In this document: positions 24,382 through 33,684 of the stretch, piece after piece | How positions within the stretch are numbered: position 1 is the stretch's first letter | Layout of the letters: each line of letters opens with the position of its first letter | Origin: Pseudomonadales bacterium | GTDB lineage: Bacteria; Pseudomonadota; Gammaproteobacteria; Pseudomonadales; Azotimanducaceae | Direction of reading: 5' to 3' | Length of the DNA: 64,000 nt | Assembly: GCA_022825925.1 (NCBI GenBank) | Contig: JAJDVW010000008.1 | Coordinates: forward strand, 1-64,000 | The notes under the pieces: generated by a model | Database searches by the model: none | What the model was told of the DNA's origin: nothing | Seen by the model: the letters and a program-made list of their open reading frames with translations, nothing else | Translations under genes and position numbers: made by a program

Positions 24382-26691
24382 ATGACCAGCAGCCAATGCC
24401 GTAGGTCGTCGGTCCCCGTGGTGTACGCGGCGACGCTTGGCGCCGTCCTGGCGCTGCCGACGGTTGCAGATGGCCATGACGATCACGGCGACGGGCCGGG
24501 CACGGCGACCGTCATCGCCCTGGGCGAGCCGTTGGGAGGCACGCTCACGGCCGGCGATGTCGACGTGTTTCGCTTCGACCTGGGTGGCGCCGGGAGGGTC
24601 GACCTTCGCACGACCGGTCAGGCCGACACCGTTGGGGAGCTCACCGACAGCGCCGGCATGGGCCTGGCAATGGACGACGACGGAGGCACCGCCGGCAACT
24701 TCCGCATACAGACGCACCTGGACCGCGGCATCTACTACGTGCGCGTCACGGGCAGCGGCGACTACGCGATGGACGTGCGGACGGTCGGCGTCGACGACGT
24801 GCATGGCGACACCCTGGCGTCCTCGACGCTGCTGCCGCTGCGGCTCGACGCGGACGTGGCGGCGGTCTGGCGTCCCTTCCAGCTGGGCACTCCGGGGCGC
24901 CTGTTTCCCGCCGAAGACGTGGACGTGTTCCGTCTGGACGTGCCGCATCGCAGCGACGTGCGGATCCGCTCGTTCGGAGCGGCCAGCCTCACGGGCACGC
25001 TGGTGGACAGCGGTGATGCGGAGATCATGGCGGCTGGAGGCGACGGCAACTTCGACATCGGGACGACGCTTCATGCCGGCATCTACTACGTCAAGGTAAG
25101 CGCCGGCGCATCCGGCTGGTACCGCGTGATGGCGCAGCACTCCGGTGTCCCCAGCGCGGTTGTGGACAGCGACGGCGATGGCATCCCGGACAGCGAAGAC
25201 ACGGACCGCGACGGGGACGGCGTCGCCAACGGCGTGGACGCGTTCCCGGACGATCCGGCGGAAAGCGTCGATGCCGACGGCAACGGCGTCGGCGACAACG
25301 CCGACCCGATCGTCGCGACCTACGTGTACGACGGGACGTTCACCGACGGCTCGTCCGTCAGCTACACGGGCCAGACCGCGCGGCAACTGATGATCCTCGG
25401 CATGGTGCGCGAGATCGAGGGGCTCACGGAGGACGTCGGCATGCAGGACAGCGTGCGCGACAGCCTGCGCTTCTACATGACCGGCGAGGGCGCGGACGGC
25501 GTACCGCACGGGTTCACCGTGAAGGGCGGCGAGCCCGTCGTGCCGGGTCCGAACTACGGCGACATCAGCACGGGCAAGAACCTCTCGGGCAAGATCGCCG
25601 GGGGCGACGGCGAGGGCGGCGGCGAGACCGGTCGCCTCATCGACGACGAGTTCTTCGGCTGGGAGGACGGTCTGAACGCCGGCGCCATTCCCATCGACCT
25701 GGTGTGGCACTACATCGACCGTCTCTCGATGGAGGCGACCGACGGCAACGCGCCGCAGATCCCCACGGTCGACGGCACCGTCAGCCTCGACACCGTGCAG
25801 GTGGACGCCCACGGCCTCGACTACCGGCAACTGCTGCAGAAGTTCCTGGGCGGCGCGGTGGCGTTCTCGCAGGGCACCAATGACTATTTCCAGACCGATT
25901 GGGCCAACGCGTTGGTCCAGGAGGACGACAAGAACTTCACGGCGGCCGAACACGACTTCGACGAGGCGTTCGGCTACTACGGCGCGTCGCGCAACATGAA
26001 CGACTACACCGACGACGAGGCCGCCGCCAAGGGCGGGCGCGACGGCTGGATGTACGGCTACCACGACACGAATGCCGACGGCAGCATCGACGTGCGCTCG
26101 GAAGTGGTGCTCGGGCATGCGCAGAACTGCGCGAAGCGGGACCGCGGCTCGGGCGGCGTGACCGACTACTCGAAGGAGGCGATGGACGCGTTCCTCGCGG
26201 GCCGTCGGGTCCTCCGCGACGCGGCGATGGCCGGCATGCTCGGCGACGGCCAGCAGGCCGCGCTCCACCGCCAGATCGAGACCGCGGCCAAGACGTGGGA
26301 GAAGTGCATCGCCGCGACCGTGGTGCACTACATCAACGACGTGGTCGGCGACATGGGCGGCTACGAGGCGCCGAACTTCGCGGACCTCGACAACTTCAAG
26401 AACATGTCGAAGCACTGGGGCGAGATGAAGGGCTTTGCCCTCGCGCTGCAGTTCAGCCCCTATTCGCCGTTCCGCGACGGCTCCGTGAGCGGCATCACGC
26501 TCGATCACCTGCGCGAGGTCCTGACCCTGATGGGCGACGCGCCCGTGCTCGCGGACGGTTCGCAGGGCGGCGTGGCCCCCGCGGGCGACGCCCAGGCGGC
26601 CATCGACGCCTACGTCGCCGGCCTGATGGACGCGCGCGACATCCTCGAGATGGCGTACGGGTTCGACGCGGCCGTGGTGGAGAACTGGTAG
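24382..26691 (+). CDS. DUF4856 protein with PPC and calcium-binding TSP3 repeats
   Basis: A 769-residue exported protein. In order: a signal peptide (to about residue 33, ending VADG); two PPC-like beta-sandwich domains (residues 42-130 and 145-250, each ending GIYYVRV or GIYYVKV); thrombospondin type-3 calcium loops (about 262-308, DSDGDGIPD, DRDGDGVAN, DADGNGVGD); and a DUF4856 domain from YVYDGTF onward, rich in conserved helices. DUF4856 proteins commonly neighbour imelysins and may share their helical fold and a surface iron-related role (inferred). GAGG lies upstream of the ATG. It is the first gene of a tight four-gene operon, with the next start 2 bases after the stop. Confidence 0.85.
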   Translation: MTSSQCRRSSVPVVYAATLGAVLALPTVADGHDDHGDGPGTATVIALGEPLGGTLTAGDVDVFRFDLGGAGRVDLRTTGQADTVGELTDSAGMGLAMDDDGGTAGNFRIQTHLDRGIYYVRVTGSGDYAMDVRTVGVDDVHGDTLASSTLLPLRLDADVAAVWRPFQLGTPGRLFPAEDVDVFRLDVPHRSDVRIRSFGAASLTGTLVDSGDAEIMAAGGDGNFDIGTTLHAGIYYVKVSAGASGWYRVMAQHSGVPSAVVDSDGDGIPDSEDTDRDGDGVANGVDAFPDDPAESVDADGNGVGDNADPIVATYVYDGTFTDGSSVSYTGQTARQLMILGMVREIEGLTEDVGMQDSVRDSLRFYMTGEGADGVPHGFTVKGGEPVVPGPNYGDISTGKNLSGKIAGGDGEGGGETGRLIDDEFFGWEDGLNAGAIPIDLVWHYIDRLSMEATDGNAPQIPTVDGTVSLDTVQVDAHGLDYRQLLQKFLGGAVAFSQGTNDYFQTDWANALVQEDDKNFTAAEHDFDEAFGYYGASRNMNDYTDDEAAAKGGRDGWMYGYHDTNADGSIDVRSEVVLGHAQNCAKRDRGSGGVTDYSKEAMDAFLAGRRVLRDAAMAGMLGDGQQAALHRQIETAAKTWEKCIAATVVHYINDVVGDMGGYEAPNFADLDNFKNMSKHWGEMKGFALALQFSPYSPFRDGSVSGITLDHLREVLTLMGDAPVLADGSQGGVAPAGDAQAAIDAYVAGLMDARDILEMAYGFDAAVVENW

Positions 26692-26693
26692 GC

Positions 26694-28037
26694 ATGGCTC
26701 GCGCGACGGCGCGCCCGGGGGCGCGCCTGGGGGCGCGCCTGAGGGCGGCCCGGAAGCGCCGGGCCGCCCTGTTCGTCGGGCTCGCCCTGGCGCTCGCGGG
26801 TTGTGTCGACGACTCGCGCGAGCGCGAGCAGCCGAGGACGGAGACCCCCGCCGGCGGCGACCAGCCAGGCGACACCGGAGACGGCGGGAGCGACGAGCAG
26901 CCGCGGGTCTTCGACACGCTCGAGATGCTCACCAACCTCGCGGACGCCGTCATCGTGCCCAACTACGAGGCGCTGGCCGAGCAGACCGCCGCTTTTGGGG
27001 CGGACGACGGCCCGCTGGCCGAGCACTGCGCCGCGATCGGGACGGCCGACGAGGAAACCGCCGCCGCGACGGCACAAGATGCCTGGCGCGACGTCATGGC
27101 GGCCGTGCAGACCACGGAGATGCACGTGTTCGGCCCGGCCGCGGACAACGGCGAGGCGCTGCGCAAGCGCGTCCTCTCGTACGACGACGCTCCGCTCAGC
27201 ACCTGTGGCGTGGACATCGCCGTGGTGCTCGCCCGCGGGGACGGCTTCGACATCAAGGCCCGTGCCCTGAACCAGCGTGGCTACGGCGCCGTGGAGTACC
27301 TGCTGTTCAACGAGGACCTCGGCCACACCTGCGCCCCCCAGGTGCCGGACACCGCCGACTGGAACGCGCTGCCGGAAACGGAGCGGCGGCAGGCGCGCTG
27401 CGGGCTGGCCCGGCTGATCGCGCACGACGCGGCCGAGGCCGCGGCGACGCTCGCGGAACGCTGGGATCCCGACGGCGGGGACTACCGGGCGGCCTTCCTC
27501 GATCCCGAAGCGACCGGCGAGGCGCTGCAGCATCTGACCGACGGCCTCTTCGCGATGGACCTCCTCGTCAAGGACCGGAAGCTCGGCATCCCGACGGGCA
27601 TTCATGACGACTGTTCCGCCGCGGCGTGCCCGGGACTCGTGGAGTCGCCCTGGTCGCGCAACTCGTTCGCCAACATCCGCGCCAACGCCGCGTCGTTCAA
27701 GGCCCTGTTCGAGGGCGGCGACGACTTCGGCTTCGACGACTTCATCGTCAACGAGGACTTCGCCTCGGTTGCGGACCGGTTCGTCACGAACACGCAGGAC
27801 GTCATCGACTACGTCGACCGCATCGACACCTCGCTCCACGAACAGGTGCGCGCGATCGAAGAAGGCCGGCGCGAGAGCGAGTGCATGAACGCCTTCGCCG
27901 GACCGGACCGGCAGGCGGAGTTGTCCGCCTGCACGCTGACGGGCCTCGTCAAGCGCGTGACCGACGACCTCAAGATCGACTTCGTGACGATCGTGGGCGT
28001 GTCCATCCCCGGTGGCGCCCAGTCCGACAACGACTAG
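26694..28037 (+). CDS. imelysin-family lipoprotein (M75-like, IrpA-type)
   Basis: A 447-residue imelysin-fold lipoprotein. The lipobox LALAGC places the lipidated Cys at residue 37, after an Arg-rich start. A flexible Asp/Glu/Gly spacer follows, then the two helical-bundle halves. Imelysins are iron-regulated surface proteins; the family motif is GxHxxE. Here the corresponding segment is GYGAVE (196-201), so the His is replaced by Gly while Glu201 is kept. Peptidase activity or metal binding at this site is therefore unlikely or altered. It sits 2 bases after the DUF4856 gene and 4 bases before the receptor gene, so coregulation by iron is likely. Confidence 0.88.
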   Translation: MARATARPGARLGARLRAARKRRAALFVGLALALAGCVDDSREREQPRTETPAGGDQPGDTGDGGSDEQPRVFDTLEMLTNLADAVIVPNYEALAEQTAAFGADDGPLAEHCAAIGTADEETAAATAQDAWRDVMAAVQTTEMHVFGPAADNGEALRKRVLSYDDAPLSTCGVDIAVVLARGDGFDIKARALNQRGYGAVEYLLFNEDLGHTCAPQVPDTADWNALPETERRQARCGLARLIAHDAAEAAATLAERWDPDGGDYRAAFLDPEATGEALQHLTDGLFAMDLLVKDRKLGIPTGIHDDCSAAACPGLVESPWSRNSFANIRANAASFKALFEGGDDFGFDDFIVNEDFASVADRFVTNTQDVIDYVDRIDTSLHEQVRAIEEGRRESECMNAFAGPDRQAELSACTLTGLVKRVTDDLKIDFVTIVGVSIPGGAQSDND

Positions 28038-28041
28038 CGGC

Positions 28042-30219
28042 ATGGCCACGCACCGGATCCGCTACGTGCTCCTGGCGACGGCGGCCATGGGCGTTGGGAA
28101 CGCCCTCGCCGCGGAGGAGGGTGCCGCCGGGACGCCCGAGATCGAGGAGGTCGTCGTGATCGGCTCGCGCGCGCAGGCCGACACCGTTGCGGGCTCGGGC
28201 ACCGTGGTGGACCAGGAGGCGCTGGAGCGTTTCGACTACGTCGATCTCAACCAGGTGCTGTCAGCCGTTCCCGGGGTGTACCTGCGGGAGGAAGACGGGT
28301 TCGGACTGCGTCCCAACATCGGCATCCGCGGCGCCGCCCCGGAGCGCAGCCAGAAGATCGCCATGATGGAGGACGGGATACTCATCGCTCCGGCGCCCTA
28401 TTCGGCGCCGGCCGCCTACTATGTGCCGAACGTGAGCCGCATCCACGCCGTGGAGGTGCTCAAGGGCCCGGCCGCCATCCCCCACGGACCGCACACGGTG
28501 GGCGGCGCGGTCAACTTCGTCACCCGCCCGGTGCCCGACCTGCCGCTCGCGGAGGTCGACCTGAGCGCGGGCAACCACGGCTTCCACAAGGTGCAGGCCG
28601 CCTACGGCCGACCCGTCGGCGCGAGCGGCTGGCTCGTGGAAGCGATGCGCTACGGCAGCAGCGGCTTCAAGGACCTGGACGGGGGTGGCGACACCGGCTT
28701 CGCGCGTCATGCCCTGGACGCGAAGTGGCGCTGGGAACCCGACGGCGCGCGCGAACAGCGGCTGACGGTGAAACTCGGCCATGCGGACGAGGACGCCGAC
28801 GAGACCTACCTGGGGCTCACGGACGCGGACTTCGACCGGGACCCCGTGCGGCGCTACCGCGCGTCGCAACTGGGGCACTTCGAGTCCCGGCACACGCTCG
28901 CCCACGTCAACTACGGCGTCGCCGTCACGCGGAACCTCCGCTTCAACGCCAAGGCGTACCGGCATCGCTTCGAGCGGGCCTGGAACAAGGTCGACGGGTT
29001 CATCGCCGGCCCGGCCGTGTCCGCCGTCCTGCGGCGTCCGGCCGAGCACCAGCGCCAGCTGCAGTTGCTGCGCGGGGCGATCGACTCGACCGCGGCCGAC
29101 GCGGATCTCATCGATGTCACGAACAACGATCGCGAGTTCGACGCGCGCGGCGTTCAGCTCACGACGGCGGCGGCGCTGCGCACCGGAGCCTTCGACCACG
29201 AGGTCACGGCCGGCCTGCGGTTCCATCGCGATGAGGCCGACCGCGACCACCGCCAACGCGGCTACCTCATGTCCGGCGGCGCCCTCGTGTGGGACGGTGT
29301 CGCCCGGGGGGCGAAGGCCTCCAACCTCGCCGATACCGACGCTTACGCGGCATTCGTCGCGGACCAGATCGTGCGCGGCGACTGGCGCGTCACGGTCGGC
29401 GTCCGCTACGAGAACATCGCCGGCATGTTCGTGGATCGGCGCACCGGGGTCCGGCGCAAGAGCACGCAAAAGGTGGTGTCGCCTGGGGTGGGGGCGCACT
29501 GGACGGTTGCGCCTCGCTGGAGCCTGCTCGCGGGCGTCTACCGCGGCTTCTCGCCGGCCGGTCCGGGATCGCGCGACGTGGATCCGGAAGAAAGCCTCAA
29601 TCTCGAGTACGGCCTCCGGTTCGCGACGCCTTCGCTGCGCCTTGCCGCGGTCGGGTTCTTCAGCGACTACGAGAACCTGCTCGGACGGTGCCGGGTCAGC
29701 GATGCGGGCTGCGCCGCCGGCGAGGAGTTCAATGGGGGCCGCGTGGAGGTCGCCGGCGCCGAACTGGTCGGCTGGGCCGCCTTCCCGCTGACGAGCGCGC
29801 TGACGCTGGAGCTCGACTTCAACTACACCTACACCGAGTCCGCCTTCCAGACCGCCTTCCTGTCGCAGTTCACGCAGTGGGGGCTGGTGCGCCGCGGCGA
29901 CGAACTCCCCTACCTCCCGGAACACATCGGCCGAGCGGGCGCCCGGCTGACCCACGGTCCGTGGGACGTCTCGGCCGCGGTGCGCGGACAGGCCCAGATG
30001 CGGGAGGAGCCCGGGTATGACGCGCTGGAGCGGAACCTGCACGCGGACGGGTTCCTGGTCCTCGACCTCGCGCTCGGTCGCCGCCTCGGCGCGGAAACGC
30101 TCGTGCAGTTCGTGCTCAGCAACGCCACGGACGAGGCCGCCATCGTCTCGCACCGTCCGTTCGGCGCGCGCCCCAACCGGCCGCGCACGCTGATCGCGCG
30201 CGTCAAGCATGCGTTCTGA
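28042..30219 (+). CDS. TonB-dependent receptor, FecA-like
   Basis: A 725-residue outer-membrane receptor. Signal peptide MATHRIRYVLLATAAMG to ALA, TonB box IEEVVVIGSR, then a plug with GLRPNIGIRGAAPERSQKI, MEDGILIAPAPYSAPAAYY and VEVLKGPAAIPHGPHTVGGA. These blocks are those of the FecA (ferric dicitrate) group. No extra N-terminal signalling domain is present, so it would not act through a FecR/FecI cascade. The last strand ends LIARVKHAF, with the typical terminal Phe. It follows the imelysin gene by 4 bases. Ferric chelate uptake is inferred from family and context. Confidence 0.92.
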   Translation: MATHRIRYVLLATAAMGVGNALAAEEGAAGTPEIEEVVVIGSRAQADTVAGSGTVVDQEALERFDYVDLNQVLSAVPGVYLREEDGFGLRPNIGIRGAAPERSQKIAMMEDGILIAPAPYSAPAAYYVPNVSRIHAVEVLKGPAAIPHGPHTVGGAVNFVTRPVPDLPLAEVDLSAGNHGFHKVQAAYGRPVGASGWLVEAMRYGSSGFKDLDGGGDTGFARHALDAKWRWEPDGAREQRLTVKLGHADEDADETYLGLTDADFDRDPVRRYRASQLGHFESRHTLAHVNYGVAVTRNLRFNAKAYRHRFERAWNKVDGFIAGPAVSAVLRRPAEHQRQLQLLRGAIDSTAADADLIDVTNNDREFDARGVQLTTAAALRTGAFDHEVTAGLRFHRDEADRDHRQRGYLMSGGALVWDGVARGAKASNLADTDAYAAFVADQIVRGDWRVTVGVRYENIAGMFVDRRTGVRRKSTQKVVSPGVGAHWTVAPRWSLLAGVYRGFSPAGPGSRDVDPEESLNLEYGLRFATPSLRLAAVGFFSDYENLLGRCRVSDAGCAAGEEFNGGRVEVAGAELVGWAAFPLTSALTLELDFNYTYTESAFQTAFLSQFTQWGLVRRGDELPYLPEHIGRAGARLTHGPWDVSAAVRGQAQMREEPGYDALERNLHADGFLVLDLALGRRLGAETLVQFVLSNATDEAAIVSHRPFGARPNRPRTLIARVKHAF

Positions 30220-30228
30220 CCGGCCGCC

Positions 30229-31107
30229 GTGTGGGATGCTCTGCTCGCACCGCTGACGGCGCCCCTCGACCCGTCGAAGCGCCTGTTCTGGGGCTGCATG
30301 CTGAGCTCGCTGCTGCTCGCGTCGGTCGCGGTCACGGTGCACGCGCGCCGGTTCGACCTGCGCGCACAGCTTGCGAGCCTGTTCGACCCGCGTTACTGGC
30401 TGACGGCGTCGACGCTCACCGACGTGGGCTTCCTGTTCCTCAACAACGCCATCCGCGTACTGGTGCTGGTGCCGGTCCTCGGCAGCCATCTGGCGATGAC
30501 GCTGGTCACGGGCCGGTTCCTGCAGGCGCACCTTGGCGACGCGCCGACTTGGGAACCGCCGTGGTTCGCGATCGCCACGGCCTACGCGCTGTGCTTCTTC
30601 GTCGCGGAGGACGCGAGCCGCTTCGGCCTGCACCTCGCGATGCACCGCTGCCCGTGGCTGTGGCGGTTTCACCGCGTACATCACGGTGCGCGCACGCTGA
30701 CGCCCCTGACGCTGTTCCGGCAGCACCCCGTGGAGCAGGTCCTCTACTACGTGCGCGGGACGCTGGTGTTCGGGATCGTGAGCGGGACGTTCGTCTGGCT
30801 CTTCGGCCGCCGCCTGACGACCTTCGACATCCTCGGCGTGGACCTGTTGGGTTTCCTCTTCAACGCGGCTGGCGCCAACCTCCGCCACTCGCACGTCTGG
30901 TTGTCGTTCGGGCCCCTGGAGCGGTGGTTCGTCAGCCCGGCGCAGCACCAACTGCATCACAGCCGCGATCACGGCAACGTCAATCTCGGGTCCTATCTCG
31001 CGGTCTGGGACCGCTGCCTCGGCACGTGGGCGCCCGCCGGCCAGCGGCGGCGTCTCAGGTTCGGGTTGGGGGAGCGCGATGGCTCGCCGGTGGCTCTGCG
31101 GGCGTGA
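30229..31107 (+). CDS. sterol desaturase/fatty acid hydroxylase family membrane protein
   Basis: A 292-residue integral membrane di-iron enzyme. About four membrane segments are visible (CMLSSLLLASVAVTV, VLVLVPVLG, the FAIATAYALCFFVAED region, FDILGVDLLGFLFNAAGA). The eight-histidine clusters are complete: HLAMHR, HRVHH, HSHVW and QHQLHHSRDH. The family hydroxylates or desaturates sterols, fatty acids or carotenoids using iron and O2. The GTG at 30229 starts 9 bases after the receptor stop, so it belongs to the iron operon. Its substrate and link to iron uptake are unknown; modification of a lipid or chelator is possible. Confidence 0.87.
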   Translation: MWDALLAPLTAPLDPSKRLFWGCMLSSLLLASVAVTVHARRFDLRAQLASLFDPRYWLTASTLTDVGFLFLNNAIRVLVLVPVLGSHLAMTLVTGRFLQAHLGDAPTWEPPWFAIATAYALCFFVAEDASRFGLHLAMHRCPWLWRFHRVHHGARTLTPLTLFRQHPVEQVLYYVRGTLVFGIVSGTFVWLFGRRLTTFDILGVDLLGFLFNAAGANLRHSHVWLSFGPLERWFVSPAQHQLHHSRDHGNVNLGSYLAVWDRCLGTWAPAGQRRRLRFGLGERDGSPVALRA

Positions 31108-31109
31108 GC

Positions 31110-31290
31110 TTCGCGCGCGGCAGCCGCCCCGCGCCGAGCGGGGACGCGTCGAAGGCGAGTGTCAGTGCCCCATGCGATGGCCAGGCTGCGGCAGATCGGT
31201 CGCCCGCAGACCTGGTGCGCGGGATGAAGCGCGGCCGGCCCGCGGATCGGCTTCCCGTGATGGCGGAGGAGAGGCAGCGCGACAGCGACC
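31110..31290 (+). pseudogene. degenerate copy of the 3' end of the Uma2 gene
   Basis: This stretch is clearly related to 32080-32240, the last part of the intact Uma2 gene. CCCCATGCGATGG (from 31168), GCTGCGGC and CTGGTGCGCGGG recur in order, ending at CGGATCGGC...TGATGGCGG. Translated, it gives VPHAMARLRQIG in one frame and DLVRGMKRGRPADRL in another, against LPHAMEELRRIG and GLVRGVERGLHTDRR in the intact copy, so at least one frameshift has occurred. Only the C-terminal 60 or so codons remain. It fits the remnant of a tandem duplication in which one copy decayed. Confidence 0.7.
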
Positions 31291-31391
31291 CCGACCGGCC
31301 CGAGCATGGCGCCGAGATTCGTCTTGGCTGCGCGCGGATGTCGGGTTAGTCGGTGGCGCGAGGATCGGGCCCCTTCCCGCAGCGCGTCGAT

Positions 31392-31430
31392 TTCCTCGTC
31401 TGGTTCCTCGTCTGGTTCCTCGTCTGGTTC
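31392..31430. repeat. 12-bp tandem repeat, 3.25 copies
   Basis: TTCCTCGTCTGG is repeated perfectly at 31392-31403, 31404-31415 and 31416-31427, followed by TTC. It lies about 60 bases upstream of the Uma2 start, in the 31291-31489 gap that otherwise holds nothing recognisable. The in-frame period of 12 and perfect copies suggest recent slippage. Confidence 0.75.
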
Positions 31431-31489
31431 ATTGGGACAGCCGGAAAGTGGTAGGGTCTTCTTTTTCGCACGTTTGGTCCAGTCCGTCG

Positions 31490-32257
31490 ATGGTTGCGAC
31501 GCCGCTCCAGGTCGAATTGAGCCAGGTGATCCCCGAGTGGCGCGAGGGGACGGGGTCGCTCGGTTCCGCGACGTTGGAGTTGTCCGGGGGTTGTCCGGAG
31601 GCCTTCGCCCCTATCGTGAAGCAACTGGCGCAACGGTTTCGGAAAGTCTGGTACGACTTCACCCGTGGGATCGCCGTGTGCATGGCGCCCAGTGCGAGTC
31701 ACGAGAGGAACGCGCGCGCGGTGCTGGAACTGGTCCAGGCGCTCTGCGAGTGTAGCGGGGTCGCCGTCGTGGCGATGGGGGCGACCACCGCGCGCCCGGC
31801 CGGCGGATCGGCCGCCGCGGACCCGGATGAGTCTTTTTTCGTCGGCAGGAGCGCGGAGCGCTTTCTCGAGATCATGCAAGTGAGCGGTCTCGACGCTGCG
31901 GTCGCCGACATGGAAGCCGAGCCGCGCGATCTCGTGATCGAAGTGGAGCACTCCCATCGCGACCAGGACAAGCGCGGCATCTACGCGGCTGCGGGCGTCG
32001 CGGAGCTTTGGGAACTTGCGACCGGGGCCGCGGGACGAGCTCCGGCGATCTGGCGCCTGCGGGACCAACCGACTGCCGCCTTCCGGATAGGGAGTTCCCG
32101 CGTGCTCCCCGGAGTCCAGGCGGCTGCGCTTCCCCATGCGATGGAGGAGCTGCGGCGGATCGGCGGACTCGTGGGGCTGGTGCGCGGGGTGGAGCGCGGC
32201 TTGCACACGGATCGGCGTCTCATGGCGGCGGCGGGGATGACCGTCCGGCCCGAATAG
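31490..32257 (+). CDS. Uma2-family restriction endonuclease-fold protein (DUF820)
   Basis: A 255-residue protein with the PD-(D/E)XK nuclease fold of the Uma2 family. The core segment DLVIEVEHSHRDQDKRG followed by IYAAAGVAELWEL (about residues 147-180) matches the usual D...VE(V)...K...Y...G(V)xEyW pattern. The conserved acidic residues are present; the Lys lies in QDKRG. Members are abundant in cyanobacteria and multicellular bacteria and their role is unknown; they are often carried on mobile or repeated loci. The ATG at 31490 has no obvious Shine-Dalgarno. A degenerate 3' copy lies just upstream. Confidence 0.8.
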   Translation: MVATPLQVELSQVIPEWREGTGSLGSATLELSGGCPEAFAPIVKQLAQRFRKVWYDFTRGIAVCMAPSASHERNARAVLELVQALCECSGVAVVAMGATTARPAGGSAAADPDESFFVGRSAERFLEIMQVSGLDAAVADMEAEPRDLVIEVEHSHRDQDKRGIYAAAGVAELWELATGAAGRAPAIWRLRDQPTAAFRIGSSRVLPGVQAAALPHAMEELRRIGGLVGLVRGVERGLHTDRRLMAAAGMTVRPE

Positions 32258-32352
32258 AACCCGACGATGGATGGACCCTCGCCCGCGAGTCGCATACGCT
32301 CGGGAGCAGGCGGCTTTGCCCGACGGCGCGGTCGGGCACACGGGAGGTGGAC

Positions 32353-33684
32353 ATGCTCACGGCGGAAGAGAACGCAACGTTGACGCGGACCGGGCCGGGG
32401 ACGCCCATGGGGGACGTGTTCCGCTCGTACTGGATGCCGGCCCTGCTCTCGCGGGAGCTGCCGGCGCCGGATTGCCCGCCGGTGCGCGTCAAGCTGCTCG
32501 GCGAGGACTTCGTGGCGTTCCGCGATACGCGCGGGCGGGTCGGGATCGTGGAACCGGCCTGTTCGCACCGCGGCGCGAACCTGTTCTTCGGCCGGGTCGA
32601 GGAGTGCGGCATTCGCTGCGCCTACCACGGCTGGAAGTTCGACATCGACGGACGCTGCCTCGAGATCCCGACCCTCCCGGACGAGACGGCGGAGCGCGTG
32701 AAGCCGAAGGCCGCCATCCGCGCCCTCGAGGCCCGGGAGTTCGGCGATGTCGTGTGGGCCTGGATGGGAGAGGGCGACGCGCCGGAACTGCCGCGGTTCG
32801 AGTTCGCGACGCTGCCCGCCGAGCACCGCTTCGTGTCGAAGAAGTTCCAGCAGTGCAACTGGGCGCAGGCATGCGAGGGCGGCCTCGACACGGCGCACTT
32901 CTCGTACCTGCACGCGGGCATGCGCGGCGGCGAGAAGGTGGGCCTGCACGAGGTCATCGGGGGACGCCGCCGCGTCGAGGGCGACAACGAGCCGGCGTCG
33001 CTCGCGCGTTTCCGCTGGATGATCGAGGACGGACGGCCCGATTTCACCGTGCTCGAGCACCCGGCGGGCCTCCTGCTCTGCGCCGCGCGGCAGGCCGACG
33101 ACGGCGCGCGCTACTGGCGCATGACCCAGTTCCTGATGCCCAACCACTCCCTGGCGCCGGGCAACTTCCCGGAGGACAACAACCTGGGCAACACCTGGGT
33201 CCCGGTGGACGACGAGTCGTGCTGGATCTTCTGCTACTGCTGGAACCCGGATCGGCCGCTGACGGACCAGGAGGTCGAGCGCCTCGAACGCGGCTCGGGC
33301 ATCTTCGCCGAAGTCGACGCGCGGTACGTACCGATCCGCCGCCGCGAGAACGACTACCTGATCGACCGCACGCTGCAGCGCGAGCAGAGCTTCACCGGCA
33401 TCGCCGGCATCTCGGAACAGGATCAGGCCATCGCCGACAGCCAGGGTCCGATCGCCGACCGCACCCGGGAACTGCTGGGCCAGACGGACCTCGGCGTCGT
33501 GCGCTTCCGCCAGCTCGTGCTGCAGGCGGCCGCGGATCGGGCCGCCGGCGGCACACCCAAGGGCGCCGACGCGCCGCACGGTTACCACGTGCGTTCCGGG
33601 GACGCCATGGGCGGGTCCGACGAAGCGCTGCGCGATGTCGTCGACGGGCGTTTCGGAGTGATGTCGGGGTTGGCGGCGGGCTGA
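32353..33684 (+). CDS. Rieske non-heme iron oxygenase, large subunit
   Basis: A 443-residue ring-hydroxylating-type oxygenase of the phthalate 4,5-dioxygenase/LigX-like class. The Rieske [2Fe-2S] ligands are Cys70-x-His72 (CSHRGANL) and Cys89-x-x-His92 (CAYHGWKF). The mononuclear iron site is Asp179, His182, His187 (DTAHFSYLH). The electron-transfer reductase is not encoded nearby. Such enzymes hydroxylate or O-demethylate aromatic acids. GGAGGTGG precedes the ATG at an ideal distance. A dienelactone-hydrolase-like gene follows on the same strand, which fits aromatic breakdown, but the substrate is unknown. Confidence 0.92.
   Translation: MLTAEENATLTRTGPGTPMGDVFRSYWMPALLSRELPAPDCPPVRVKLLGEDFVAFRDTRGRVGIVEPACSHRGANLFFGRVEECGIRCAYHGWKFDIDGRCLEIPTLPDETAERVKPKAAIRALEAREFGDVVWAWMGEGDAPELPRFEFATLPAEHRFVSKKFQQCNWAQACEGGLDTAHFSYLHAGMRGGEKVGLHEVIGGRRRVEGDNEPASLARFRWMIEDGRPDFTVLEHPAGLLLCAARQADDGARYWRMTQFLMPNHSLAPGNFPEDNNLGNTWVPVDDESCWIFCYCWNPDRPLTDQEVERLERGSGIFAEVDARYVPIRRRENDYLIDRTLQREQSFTGIAGISEQDQAIADSQGPIADRTRELLGQTDLGVVRFRQLVLQAAADRAAGGTPKGADAPHGYHVRSGDAMGGSDEALRDVVDGRFGVMSGLAAG

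Noticed and set aside
31346-32341. Minus-strand protein with repeated NQTR units
   Set aside because: The repeats are only the translation of the 12-bp tandem repeat, and the rest is antisense to the Uma2 gene.
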